Origin: Asaia krungthepensis NRIC 0535
GTDB taxonomy: Bacteria; Pseudomonadota; Alphaproteobacteria; Acetobacterales; Acetobacteraceae
Reading direction: 5' to 3'
NCBI RefSeq assembly: GCF_025995175.1
Contig: NZ_BAPV01000007.1
Span: 1 to 46,449, forward strand
DNA length: 46,449 nucleotides
Below are positions 7,895 through 16,563 of the stretch, piece by piece. A program made the position numbers and the translations under genes. How positions within the stretch are numbered: the stretch's first letter is position 1; every line of letters begins with the position of its first letter. The notes beneath the pieces are model-generated. The model saw only the letters and a list, made by a program, of their open reading frames with translations. It did no database searches and was not told the origin of the DNA.

Positions 7895-7910
7895 CGGTAT
7901 CAAGATACCG
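7895..7910. promoter_or_regulatory. 16-bp perfect palindrome, possible operator
   Basis: CGGTATC, two bases, then GATACCG: a perfect palindrome 2 bases after the larger inverted repeat and about 20 bases upstream of a candidate -35 for the gene at 7999. The half-sites equal those of the repeat at 2193-2214. The protein that might bind it is not identifiable. Confidence 0.5.
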
Positions 7911-7928
7911 CATGGAAAATGCATGAGA

Positions 7929-7957
7929 TTGTCCCTGTTGCAAAGCCGGACTAACAT
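7929..7957 (+). promoter_or_regulatory. candidate promoter of the 7999-10804 unit
   Basis: TTGTCC (7929-7934) and TAACAT (7952-7957) are 17 bases apart, each matching the sigma70 consensus at four of six positions. The start would be near 7964, giving a leader of about 35 bases to the gene at 7999. Confidence 0.4.
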
Positions 7958-7998
7958 GCGGCCAGTCGATTGAGGCCGTTTCAAGAGGATGATCTGAC

Positions 7999-9420
7999 GT
8001 GAAAAGACCCTTGCTTGCCACAGGCCTGTGCCTTGTTGTCATCGGTCTGGGTGCTATCGGGGTACGCCACGAATCCAGGGCAGAGCTGCAGCGCGCTCTG
8101 GCCAGCCTGCGGGCCAACCTGCCGCCCGATTCACGTTTCGAATATGATCAAGCCTATCCGCGCTTTCTGGCGCGCGGTGCCGGTTTCGAGAATGCCCGCT
8201 TCATACAGGGTGATCTTGTCCTCTCCGCACGGCATCTCACCATCAACAACCCCACAGGTTATCTGGCAACAGGGCTAAGCTTTTCCCAGATCCATGCTGA
8301 TCATGTGACGGTTCAGGGGCCTGTCAGTGGGACCATCGGTGAAGTAACGCTCAAGAAGCTGCTGCTACCGCCTTTCAGCCGCGAGAAACGCGATATCGTC
8401 ACCCTGCCCCCTGCCTCACAGATCCGGTTTCGGCATGGCCAGATCCATGACATTGCGCTGGTTCACGAGCAGGGCTGCACGTTGAATATCGGCTATGCTT
8501 CGCTCGATAATTATGGCCATGACGACGGTAATGCAGGGAGCCTCCATGAAGGCCATGCTTCCTGCTCTAACAACAGTACGCCGGCCCTGGCGCTTTCTCG
8601 TGCAATCCGCCAACCCGCCGCAGCACTGGCGCTCGATATAAGGGACATGCACGAGACTGGCACACGCTATGCGCGTTATGTCGGCTGGTGGGAGCAATTC
8701 GCGAGCAATCCCTCGCCCGACCATCTCGCCTCGCTGCAGGATGTGCAGGAAACCCCTGCACGCGCTGAAACCAAAGGCGTCGCCGTGACGCTGCTCGGTG
8801 CCCGGATCAGCAGCGAGACCAGTGAGGCGCGGCGCTGGACGGAAGGAACCGTCATCCAGACCCGGGGCGAGGCGCGCACGACCCTGCTCAGCCTCAGCCC
8901 GGCATCGCCACTGTCACTGCTCCTTCCGCCGGTCACCCATATCGACGTGATGACCCAGAACATCACTACAGACACCACGACCAAGCTGAGCACAATCGTC
9001 TTCGCGGCGATGACCCCGAAATCCTTCGCTTTCGAAGGCCGGATCGCCATGGATAATCTGGAGAGCAGCGATGCCACCCATAAGCCCGCCCTGATCTCGA
9101 CCGATCTGACCTATCGCGACGATGGCGGCAATCTGGACACGCTCATGACTCGTATCGCCGCACAACGAAACCAGTCCCTTTCGGATCTCAAGCAGATGAT
9201 GGCGCTTCCTGCCGCATTGCTTGTGCAAAAAGTACCGGGGCTCAGCGCCCTGCCGGAATTCCTGCAAGCTCCCACCGGACGGAGCATTACCCTTTCCTTC
9301 CATCCGCCAGTCAAACTCAACGGCGAGAACTTGAAGAACTTGAGCGCACCGCTGGCAAAAGACCCGGCCATGCGCGCAGCCTGGTCTTCTCCACCCATCC
9401 TCTCCTCGACGTTGAACTGA
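7999..9420 (+). CDS. exported hypothetical protein, membrane-anchored
   Basis: A 473-residue protein that I do not recognise with confidence. It starts with a short basic segment and one hydrophobic helix (about residues 5-22), either a signal peptide or an anchor, so the remainder is periplasmic. The body is rich in beta-prone stretches with several NPTGYLATGLSF- and LKKLLLPPF-like segments. It loosely recalls the DUF2125/DUF945 and AsmA-like envelope families; none of these is proven. It starts a unit of three close genes: the next start is 2 bases after its stop. The palindromes upstream may regulate it. Confidence 0.7.
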   Translation: MKRPLLATGLCLVVIGLGAIGVRHESRAELQRALASLRANLPPDSRFEYDQAYPRFLARGAGFENARFIQGDLVLSARHLTINNPTGYLATGLSFSQIHADHVTVQGPVSGTIGEVTLKKLLLPPFSREKRDIVTLPPASQIRFRHGQIHDIALVHEQGCTLNIGYASLDNYGHDDGNAGSLHEGHASCSNNSTPALALSRAIRQPAAALALDIRDMHETGTRYARYVGWWEQFASNPSPDHLASLQDVQETPARAETKGVAVTLLGARISSETSEARRWTEGTVIQTRGEARTTLLSLSPASPLSLLLPPVTHIDVMTQNITTDTTTKLSTIVFAAMTPKSFAFEGRIAMDNLESSDATHKPALISTDLTYRDDGGNLDTLMTRIAAQRNQSLSDLKQMMALPAALLVQKVPGLSALPEFLQAPTGRSITLSFHPPVKLNGENLKNLSAPLAKDPAMRAAWSSPPILSSTLN

Positions 9421-9422
9421 TC

Positions 9423-10322
9423 ATGGCGTCACCGGTCCATCTCATCGGGGCGAACGGCCGTTCGGGTCAGGCGATCGCACGCGCTCTGATGGCAGAGGGC
9501 GAGACGGTCATTCCTGTCATTCGCGCGCCGGAGAAGCTGCCGGACGATCTTCGCACATCCGCACGCGTGGCTGATCTCGAGGATGCGTGCGCGCTTGCGA
9601 CGGCTCTGGCCGATGCCACACGCATTGTCTCGACGGCCCATGCGCGCTCCATACCGGCCATTCTCGATGCGGCTCCTCAGACCGCCTGTCTGATTGCCCT
9701 CGGCAGCACGCGCAAATTTACCCGCTGGCCTGATGCCCATGGCAATGGCGTACTAGCAGGTGAAGCTGCCCTACTGGCCTCGGGCCGCAAGGGCATGATC
9801 CTGCACCCGACCATGATCTATGGGGCACAGGGGGAAGATAACGTCCAGCGTCTGGCAGCGCTGCTGAAGCGCCTGCCGGTCATTCCCCTGCCCAATGGGG
9901 GGCGTTCGCTGGTTCAACCAATCTATCAGGACGATGTGACGCGCGCCGTGATTGCCGCCCTCAGCCTCGCAGCGTCGGGACAGATCATCGGACCTGAATC
10001 ACTTGTGATTGCCGGTCCGCAGGCTGTGAGTTATCGCGGTTTTATCGAGGCTATTCTTGCAGCTGCCGGTTTGGGCAAGAGGGTTTTCCTGCCGGTGCCA
10101 GGGGGCATTCTGGAATTCCTCGCACCGCTCGCGGCCCGCTTGCCCGGCCTACCCTCGATCGGACGCGCCGAGATCAGACGGCTGCTCGAAGACAAGGCGT
10201 TCCCGGTCGCGCCTATGACAACAAGGCTGGGCTTCGCGCCTATTCCCCTACAAGACGGACTTGCCCGACTTTTTGCCTCGTCTTGCGACGCGGCGCCCCT
10301 TGCCCACGGATCCCGCCCATGA
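9423..10322 (+). CDS. NAD(P)-binding protein, NDUFA9-like atypical SDR
   Basis: A 299-residue Rossmann-fold protein of the atypical or extended short-chain dehydrogenase type (NmrA/NDUFA9-like). The N-terminal HLIGANGRSGQAIARAL carries the GxxGxxG-type dinucleotide loop. A TMIYGAQGEDNVQRL segment and the conserved NGGRSLVQPIYQDDV follow. The classical YxxxK pair is not evident, so it may bind rather than turn over the cofactor. It lies 2 bases downstream of the exported protein and overlaps the next gene as ATGA, so all three are probably translated from one mRNA. Confidence 0.78.
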   Translation: MASPVHLIGANGRSGQAIARALMAEGETVIPVIRAPEKLPDDLRTSARVADLEDACALATALADATRIVSTAHARSIPAILDAAPQTACLIALGSTRKFTRWPDAHGNGVLAGEAALLASGRKGMILHPTMIYGAQGEDNVQRLAALLKRLPVIPLPNGGRSLVQPIYQDDVTRAVIAALSLAASGQIIGPESLVIAGPQAVSYRGFIEAILAAAGLGKRVFLPVPGGILEFLAPLAARLPGLPSIGRAEIRRLLEDKAFPVAPMTTRLGFAPIPLQDGLARLFASSCDAAPLAHGSRP

Positions 10323-10804
10323 CCCGCCCGTTCAGAACCCTGACCCATCTTGCAGGCTCATTGCTGGCTTTGTCGCTGATCGCCCCCCTTGGTGGGTGCA
10401 CTGACCCGAGCGGTCCGGTCTTCGGTGACTGGTACGGGTTCAATCCGTTACCCACACCCCAGGGCAACATATCGATCGAACTGGTTCTGGATGGGGCACC
10501 GACTGCGACATCGGGGCGTTATCGCCTGCATCGCCAGTCCTTCTGGGCGGAGGACATGATGTTCAACCGTGCCGATACGCTGGATGGAACATGGACGCTC
10601 AAGGAATATACCGTGGGTGGCAAGATCTGGCGGAATGTCTTCCTGAAAGGGCCAGAACTGCATATCGCGCATTATGTTCTTTTGCCCAATGGCTATCTGA
10701 CACCGGCTGCCGACGATAACACCCCCGATATGGGAGAGAGTGGCTGGAAGTGCTGCCGTCTTGCGCCAAGAGCTCGAGACAGCTTTGGCTACGGACGTGT
10801 GTGA
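10319..10804 (+). CDS. putative lipoprotein
   Basis: A 161-residue protein with a lipoprotein signal: a basic start, a hydrophobic stretch (LAGSLLALSLIAPLGG) and a lipobox cysteine at residue 27 (LGGC). The mature part contains DWYGFNPLPTPQGNISIELVL and a TLDGTWTLKEYTVGG segment. It resembles a small beta-barrel lipoprotein but matches no family I can name. The start at 10319 overlaps the preceding stop codon by the ATGA arrangement. It ends the unit; a terminator hairpin lies 60 bases downstream. Confidence 0.75.
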   Translation: MTRPFRTLTHLAGSLLALSLIAPLGGCTDPSGPVFGDWYGFNPLPTPQGNISIELVLDGAPTATSGRYRLHRQSFWAEDMMFNRADTLDGTWTLKEYTVGGKIWRNVFLKGPELHIAHYVLLPNGYLTPAADDNTPDMGESGWKCCRLAPRARDSFGYGRV

Positions 10805-10864
10805 GATAAATTCTGTCTGCCTCGCCCCGATGAACTGGCTCATAAAGGGATAATCCTATTCCTG

Positions 10865-10902
10865 CTCATGACCTGTCAGGACAGATCATGAGGCGCGTTT
10901 TT
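10865..10902 (+). terminator. rho-independent terminator
   Basis: CTCATGA plus CTGTC on the left pairs with GACAG plus TCATGAG on the right (10865-10892), with one mismatch and a 2-base apex, followed a few bases later by TTTTT. It follows the three-gene unit 7999-10804. Confidence 0.75.
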
Positions 10903-10984
10903 CATGTCCTCCGCTTTTGCAGGTTCTCTCCTCCTCGATCGTAGAACCACTGGCGTAGACATAGGCCTGAATGGATGATTTACC

Positions 10985-12454
10985 ATGCTGATCGCTGACT
11001 GGATGACACGCTCCGGGGTCGCTTTCGGGACGAGTGGTGCACGCGGTCTGGTCACCGCCATGACCGATGCCGTGTGCTTCGCCTACACGCTCGGCTATCT
11101 GAAGCATCTGTCAGATCTCGGCGCTTACCATCCTGGCGACGATGTGGCTTTGGCCGGCGATCTCCGCCCCAGCACACCTCGCATTCTGAGGGCCTGCGCA
11201 GCGGCTGTGCGCTATGCGGGCGGCATACCGCTCTCCTGCGGCACTGTGCCTACTCCCGCGCTTTGCAATTACGCCTATGCACGCGGCATTCCCTCGCTGA
11301 TGGTGACAGGAAGCCATATTCCCGCCGATCGTAACGGCATCAAGTTCAACCGGCCACGGGGAGAATTCCTCAAGGAGGACGAGGCCGGGATGAGACAGCA
11401 TTCTGTCATACTGCCTGAGGGCTGGTTCAATGCAGAAGGAGCCTTGATCCGCGATTTTCCCCAGGCTGAAACCGTCGACGTGCTTCCCGATTACATCGCG
11501 CGCTACCGCAATTTTTTCGGCGCCACGGCTTTGAACGGGATGAGCCTTGGCGTCTATCAGCATTCGGCAGTGGGCCGTGATATCCTCGTTACCATCCTTG
11601 AGGCATTGGGCGCGCAGGTCACAGCGCTTGGCCGGTCCGACGTCTTCATGCCGGTCGATACCGAAGCCGTGCGTGAAGAGGACATCGCTCTGGCGCGTGA
11701 CTGGGCCGCGACCGGAGGCTTCGATGCAATCCTGACAACGGATGGAGATTCCGATCGCCCTCTCTTGGCAGACAAGCGGGGCCAGTGGTTGCGAGGCGAT
11801 GTGCTGGGCATCGTGGCGGCACGGTTTTTGCGTGCTCAGGCGGTCACCACACCGATCAACAGCAACACCGCTCTCGAAAAAACTGCCTTCGCGTCAGTCA
11901 TCCGGCGCACGCGTATCGGCTCGCCTTTTGTTGTGGCGGGCATGACCGAGGCGGCGAATGCTGGCCACAGCCCGTCGGTCGGTTACGAAGCCAATGGCGG
12001 TTTTCTTCTGGCGACATCGGCAGAGCGCGAGGGTCATGTCCTTGATGCGCTACCGACTCGTGATGCCGTGCTCCCCATGCTTTGCGCTCTCGTTGCCTCA
12101 CAGGATTACAGTGGCGATCTGATAGCTCTCCTCGATGCCCTGCCCGCTCGCTTCACCCTGAGCGACAGGCTTGCCCCACTGCCAACAACACGCAGCACCG
12201 AGAATATTGCGATCCTCAAGGAGGATCTGTCCCGACGGGGTGTTTTCGAACCCTTCACAGCCCTTTGCGGCCCTGTCACCCGATACGACGAGACCGATGG
12301 TTTACGGGTTGTGTTCGAGCGAGGCGATATCGTCCATCTCCGCCCATCCGGCAATGCGCCCGAATTACGGGTCTATGTCGAAGCGGAGACACCCGAACGA
12401 GCCGCGCAACTTCTGACGATAGGTGTGGAATACGTCAGGCCCTGGCAAGGCTGA
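10985..12454 (+). CDS. phosphomannomutase
   Basis: A 489-residue member of the alpha-D-phosphohexomutase family. It probably converts mannose-6-phosphate to mannose-1-phosphate for GDP-mannose synthesis. The motifs of all four domains are visible: FGTSGARG near the start, the phosphoserine loop TGSHIPADRNGIKF, the metal loop TTDGDSDRP, the sugar loop GYEANGGF, and the phosphate-binding RPSGNAPELRVY near the end. The serine loop differs from the common TASHNP, with Gly and Ile at variable places, as in one subgroup of this family. The mannosyltransferase-type gene pair continues with the GDP-mannose pyrophosphorylase 137 bases downstream, so the two supply GDP-mannose for exopolysaccharide. 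The ATG at 10985 has a weak ribosome site; an ATG at 11003 is possible. Confidence 0.88.
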   Translation: MLIADWMTRSGVAFGTSGARGLVTAMTDAVCFAYTLGYLKHLSDLGAYHPGDDVALAGDLRPSTPRILRACAAAVRYAGGIPLSCGTVPTPALCNYAYARGIPSLMVTGSHIPADRNGIKFNRPRGEFLKEDEAGMRQHSVILPEGWFNAEGALIRDFPQAETVDVLPDYIARYRNFFGATALNGMSLGVYQHSAVGRDILVTILEALGAQVTALGRSDVFMPVDTEAVREEDIALARDWAATGGFDAILTTDGDSDRPLLADKRGQWLRGDVLGIVAARFLRAQAVTTPINSNTALEKTAFASVIRRTRIGSPFVVAGMTEAANAGHSPSVGYEANGGFLLATSAEREGHVLDALPTRDAVLPMLCALVASQDYSGDLIALLDALPARFTLSDRLAPLPTTRSTENIAILKEDLSRRGVFEPFTALCGPVTRYDETDGLRVVFERGDIVHLRPSGNAPELRVYVEAETPERAAQLLTIGVEYVRPWQG

Positions 12455-12591
12455 GCATATCGCCTCTCCATGGTTGTGCAGAGGCCCGTCTCCGATCCGG
12501 TCTGCATACGCCGTGGATTTTTAGAACAAGGGCTCTATGATCCCCTTTAATCCCCAGTCCCGAACCCTCGCTTTTCTTCCGGGACATTATA

Positions 12592-14046
12592 TTGGATCAT
12601 GCCTTGTCTTCATCTGCCCTGATCACTCCGCATCAAATCATCCCGGTGATCCTGTCCGGCGGTTCCGGCAGTCGGCTCTGGCCGGTTTCTCGCAGTAGCT
12701 TTCCCAAGCAGTTCTGGCCTCTTCTGACCGAGCGCACCTTGCTGCAAGAGACGGCGCTGCGTGGCAAGGCGGCGGGGCTGGGCCAACCGATCGTGGTCTG
12801 TAACGAAGCCCATCGCTTCATCATTGCCGAGCAATTGCGTGAGGCCGGAATCGATGAAGCCCGCATCCTGCTCGAACCTTCAGCGCGCAATTCCGCCCCG
12901 GCGATCGCCGCCGCGGCCTTCCTTGTCGCGGAACAGGCACCGGAAGCAATTCTGTGGGTCATGGCAGCCGATGCGGCGATCACCGACCTTGCGGGTCTGT
13001 TCGATACGCTCGGCACAGCTGTCGATGCCGCGGCACAAGGCTATATCGCGACCTTCGGCATTCAGCCCAGCAAGGCCGAAACAGGCTATGGCTATATTGA
13101 ACGCGGGAACGCCCTGAGCGATGTACCCGGCGCCTTTCATGTGGCGCGTTTCATGGAAAAGCCGGACCTGGAAAGCGCGACGGCGCTGGTTCAGGATGAA
13201 CGTTATTCCTGGAACTCCGGCATGTTCGTCGCCCGAGCCGATATCCTCTTGCGCGAGATCGCGACGTTCGAGCCGGATATTCATGCGCATGTGTCCAAGG
13301 CCGTGGCGCAGCGCAGGTCCGATCTCGATTTCGAGCGCCTCGATCCAGACATGTTCAATCGCTCACCCGATATCTCAATCGATTATGCCGTGGCAGAGCG
13401 CACGCATCATGCTGCGGTTGTGCCCGCCAGTTTCGGATGGTCGGATATCGGTAGCTGGGATGCCCTCTGGGAAATTAGCCCCAAGGACGACGAAGGCAAT
13501 GTCATTTCCGGTGATGTCTTTCTGGATACCGCACGCAATTGCTACGTGCGCTCGGATGGCGCTGTCACCGCAGTCATGGGGGTAGACGATCTGGTCGTGG
13601 TCGTGACGGAAGATGCAGTCATGGTATCCCACCGCGATCGTGCCCAGGACGTCAAGAAAATGGTCTCGCGCCTGACCGACGCCGGGCGCGTCGAAGCGAC
13701 AACCCATAACCGCATGTACCGACCCTGGGGTTTTTATGAGAGCCTGATCCATGGGGACCGTTTCCAGGTCAAACGCATCCATGTCGATCCGGGGCAGGTC
13801 CTGTCACTGCAAAAGCATTACCATCGTGCGGAACACTGGGTGGTTGTGGCGGGTACAGCGGTCGTCACGCGTGACGACGCTGAAATCATCGTGCGTGAAA
13901 ATGAAAGTGTCTATCTGCCTCTGGGCTGCACCCATCGTCTGGCCAATCCCGGCAAGATTGCGCTCACGCTTATCGAGGTGCAGTCAGGCCCTTATCTGGG
14001 CGAGGACGATATCGTGCGACTGGATGATATCTACGCCCGAATGTGA
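12592..14046 (+). CDS. manC: mannose-1-phosphate guanylyltransferase / mannose-6-phosphate isomerase
   Basis: A bifunctional type II enzyme of 484 residues. The N-terminal guanylyltransferase has the signature GGSGSRLWPVSR (about 23-34) and the substrate motif FMEKPD. The C-terminal cupin-type isomerase has QKHYHRAEHWVVVAGTA with metal-binding His residues and ends in LIEVQSGPYLGEDDIVR. Together with the upstream phosphomannomutase it converts fructose-6-phosphate through mannose phosphates to GDP-mannose, a precursor for acetan-like exopolysaccharide and O-antigen. The start is a TTG at 12592 with GGGA about 8 bases upstream; there is no in-frame ATG before the conserved sequence. The homologue in acetan clusters is called AceF. 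Confidence 0.92.
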   Translation: MDHALSSSALITPHQIIPVILSGGSGSRLWPVSRSSFPKQFWPLLTERTLLQETALRGKAAGLGQPIVVCNEAHRFIIAEQLREAGIDEARILLEPSARNSAPAIAAAAFLVAEQAPEAILWVMAADAAITDLAGLFDTLGTAVDAAAQGYIATFGIQPSKAETGYGYIERGNALSDVPGAFHVARFMEKPDLESATALVQDERYSWNSGMFVARADILLREIATFEPDIHAHVSKAVAQRRSDLDFERLDPDMFNRSPDISIDYAVAERTHHAAVVPASFGWSDIGSWDALWEISPKDDEGNVISGDVFLDTARNCYVRSDGAVTAVMGVDDLVVVVTEDAVMVSHRDRAQDVKKMVSRLTDAGRVEATTHNRMYRPWGFYESLIHGDRFQVKRIHVDPGQVLSLQKHYHRAEHWVVVAGTAVVTRDDAEIIVRENESVYLPLGCTHRLANPGKIALTLIEVQSGPYLGEDDIVRLDDIYARM

Positions 14047-14155
14047 CGCTTAGGCAGAGCCGGGGGCCTGTTTGGGCCTTCGGCGCACATCCGGCGATAT
14101 TGCTACGCGGGGCGCGTGACGTCCCTGACGTGTCATCCAATTTTTCAGGAAATGC

Positions 14156-14232
14156 TGGGGCGAATGACGGGACTCGAACCCGCGACCACCGGTACCACAA
14201 ACCGGCGCTCTACCAACTGAGCTACATCCGCC
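14156..14232 (-). tRNA. tRNA-His (GTG)
   Basis: The minus strand folds into a complete tRNA. The acceptor stem is GCGGATG with CATTCGC, an extra 5' G (G-1) faces C73 as in all bacterial tRNA-His, and CCA is encoded. The D arm is GCTC/GAGC, the anticodon loop is TTGTGGT with anticodon GTG, and the T arm is GCGGG-TTCGAGT-CCCGT. It stands alone between manC and the SulP gene. Confidence 0.96.
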
Positions 14233-14236
14233 ACAC

Positions 14237-14539
14237 AGCGATGCCCGATTTAGAGAAATGCGGGCGCGGCGTCTAGCCCCTTTCGACGAGATTCTTTCCT
14301 GCGGTCCAAAGGGAGCCTCTCGGGAACGCGAAACCTCCGCCATATGGCGACCGCGCCTTGTCCAGACCGGCACGAGGAAAGCGCACTTCGATACGAACCC
14401 GACAAGTCAGAGCGCATTCTTCAGCACAGCCTCTTGCGATCGGGCACAGCTCTTTCTAGTTTCAGAACACCATTGCCGCGTCGGGCCGGAATACGACGAG
14501 AACGCTTTCGAACCATTCGCTCAGAAAAGGACTCGTCTC
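14237..14539. other. gene-free stretch before the SulP gene
   Basis: About 300 bases. The SulP reading frame stays open through it, but the translation before 14540 has no transporter-like sequence and no good start. I see no riboswitch or terminator that I can name. Confidence 0.5.
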
Positions 14540-15994
14540 TTGAACCTCTCGACCTATCGTGCACAGTGGGCATTCAGCCCGCTGCGCGAGGTGCTGGCTG
14601 GCATGGTGGGCACATTCGCCCTGATCCCTGAAGTCATCGCCTTTTCCTATATTGCCGGTGTGTCCCCTGCGGTGTCGCTCTACGCGTCATTCGTCATCAG
14701 CGTGGCGATTGCCATAACGGGCGGCCGACCCGGCATGATCTCGGGTGCGGCGGGCTCTGTTGCGCTCGTTGCGGCGGCGCTGGTCCATCATCACGGCATC
14801 CAGTACATGTTTCTCGCGACGCTGATCGCAGGTGCCATGCAGATCCTATTTGGCCTGCTGCGGCTGCATGTGTTGATGCGCTTTGTCTCCAAGGAAGTGC
14901 AGACTGGCTTCGTCAATGCACTGGCCATTCTGATTTTTTCGGCCCAGGTGCCGCAAATGCTGCACGTGACCTGGCATACCTACGCGCTGATCGCCTTGGG
15001 TCTGGCCATCATCTATCTGCTGCCACGCCTGACGACTTCAATCCCCTCACCCCTGATCTGCATTGTCGTGCTGACCCTGATCACCATCTGGCATCCAATG
15101 CCGGTTCATACGGTGGCCGATCTGGGGGCGCTGCCAACCGGATTGCCGTTCCTCACCTTGCCCCACCTACCGCTCACTCTTGAGACCTTCGAGATCGTCC
15201 TGCCCTATGCGCTGGCCATGGCCTCGGTCGGTTTGCTGGAATCGCTCATGACGGCGGGTGTGGTGGATGACCATACCGACACCCATGGTGAGCCGCGCAT
15301 GGAATGCACGGGCCTTGGTATTTCCAATATTCTGGTCGGGCTGTTCGGCGGCATTGCGGGTTGCGGCATGATCGGCCAGACGGTCGGCAATCTGCGCTAC
15401 GGTGGTCGAGGGCGTCTCTCGACGTTCACCGCCGGGGCCTTCCTGTTGATCCTGATGGTGCTGCTGCACAGCTATGTGGCCCAGGTCCCCATGGCGGCAC
15501 TGGTTGCCATCATGATCATGGTATCGGTCAGCACTTTCGCCTGGGGATCGCTACGTGACCTGATGCGCCACCCCAAACTATCCAGCCTCGTCATGATCAT
15601 CACCGTTGTCGTGACAGTCACGACCCATGATCTGGCAGCGGGCGTGGCGGTAGGTGTGCTGCTGAGCGGGGTTTTCTTCGCCTGGCGGGCCATGGGCATG
15701 CTCCGCATCGAGGCAAAGCGCAGCGAAACGCTCGACCTCTACACGGTTCACGGGCAGGTTTTCTTTGCCTCAGCGGACATGCTCTATGACGCGGTGGATT
15801 TCCAGACAGCTGCTAAAACGGTCGAGATCAATGTGGCGGATGCCACGTTCTGGGATATCACCTCGGTCGATATTCTCGAGAAAATCGTTGGCAAGTTACA
15901 GGGGCGCTCGATCGACGTTCGGGTCGAAGGATTGCACAGCCGACGCCATGGGCTGATCGCTGAACAATCTGACGAACCGTTACTGTCGATGTGA
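14540..15994 (+). CDS. SulP-family anion transporter with STAS domain
   Basis: A 484-residue SulP/SLC26-type transporter for sulfate, bicarbonate or a similar anion. The N-terminal part starts directly with PLREVLAGMVGTFALIPEVIAFSYIAGV, the SulP signature segment, and continues with about a dozen membrane helices including GFVNALAILIF, SVGLLESLM and GGIAGCGMIGQTVGNL. The C-terminal 100 residues form a STAS domain (VHGQVFFASADMLYDAV, INVADATFWDITSVD). The start is TTG at 14540, with AAAAGG 9 bases upstream. Its 3' end overlaps the convergent Rrf2 gene by 15 bases. The specific substrate is not readable. Confidence 0.9.
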   Translation: MNLSTYRAQWAFSPLREVLAGMVGTFALIPEVIAFSYIAGVSPAVSLYASFVISVAIAITGGRPGMISGAAGSVALVAAALVHHHGIQYMFLATLIAGAMQILFGLLRLHVLMRFVSKEVQTGFVNALAILIFSAQVPQMLHVTWHTYALIALGLAIIYLLPRLTTSIPSPLICIVVLTLITIWHPMPVHTVADLGALPTGLPFLTLPHLPLTLETFEIVLPYALAMASVGLLESLMTAGVVDDHTDTHGEPRMECTGLGISNILVGLFGGIAGCGMIGQTVGNLRYGGRGRLSTFTAGAFLLILMVLLHSYVAQVPMAALVAIMIMVSVSTFAWGSLRDLMRHPKLSSLVMIITVVVTVTTHDLAAGVAVGVLLSGVFFAWRAMGMLRIEAKRSETLDLYTVHGQVFFASADMLYDAVDFQTAAKTVEINVADATFWDITSVDILEKIVGKLQGRSIDVRVEGLHSRRHGLIAEQSDEPLLSM

Positions 15995-16426
15995 ATTTTG
16001 CAAACGCTCCGCCAGGCTGGCGAATTCAGGTGGAGCGAGCAGATCGGCAAGGCTCTGATTGTCGAGGACCGCCATGAATGCCCCAAGCGCCTGACCCAGT
16101 ACACCCTGTAGACGGCAGGCACCTGTGAGCAGACAGAACTGGCCCGACTGCTCACAAGCCACCAGAGCGAGATCTTCCTCGGTGAAGCGGACTACCTCAC
16201 CGATCGAGATCTCGGCTGTCGGTCTTGCAAGAACGAGACCGCCCCCCCTGCCCCGCAAGGTGGTGATGAAGCCTCCCTGTCCGAGCTTGTGGACGACCTT
16301 GACGAGATGATTTTCCGATATGCCGTAGCATGTAGCGATTTCGTGTATCGACACCCGTCTTTCCTGGTTCATTCCCAGAAATAGCAGGACGCGCAGAGCG
16401 TAATCTGTGTGAAGGGTCAGTCTCAT
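15980..16426 (-). CDS. Rrf2-family transcriptional regulator (NsrR-like)
   Basis: A 148-residue winged-helix regulator. It opens with MRLTLHTDYALRVLLFLG, the Rrf2 hallmark, followed by ISENHLVKVVHKLGQGGFI (recognition helix) and GRGGGLVLAR (wing). Three cysteines in ACEQSGQFCLLTGAC are spaced as in Rrf2 proteins that hold an iron-sulfur cluster, most like the nitric-oxide sensor NsrR. So it probably senses NO or redox state. A possible -10, TATACT, lies about 50 bases upstream on its strand. Target genes are not known; its convergent neighbour is the SulP transporter. Confidence 0.85.
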   Translation of the reverse strand: MRLTLHTDYALRVLLFLGMNQERRVSIHEIATCYGISENHLVKVVHKLGQGGFITTLRGRGGGLVLARPTAEISIGEVVRFTEEDLALVACEQSGQFCLLTGACRLQGVLGQALGAFMAVLDNQSLADLLAPPEFASLAERLQNSHRQ

Positions 16427-16563
16427 GATGAAATTCTACAGCGCCAGTTGGATCAGTCAGTATATCACCGATCTGCTATTTCGATAATCACGCGGTAATC
16501 CCGTTGAGCCCGCCGATCCGTCAAGCCTGATCCCGGCCCCGCATGATTTGCCTGTTCTACAGC

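Noticed and set aside
14258-14539. N-terminal extension of the SulP frame
   Set aside because: The translation is unlike any transporter, and a good ribosome site precedes the TTG at 14540.
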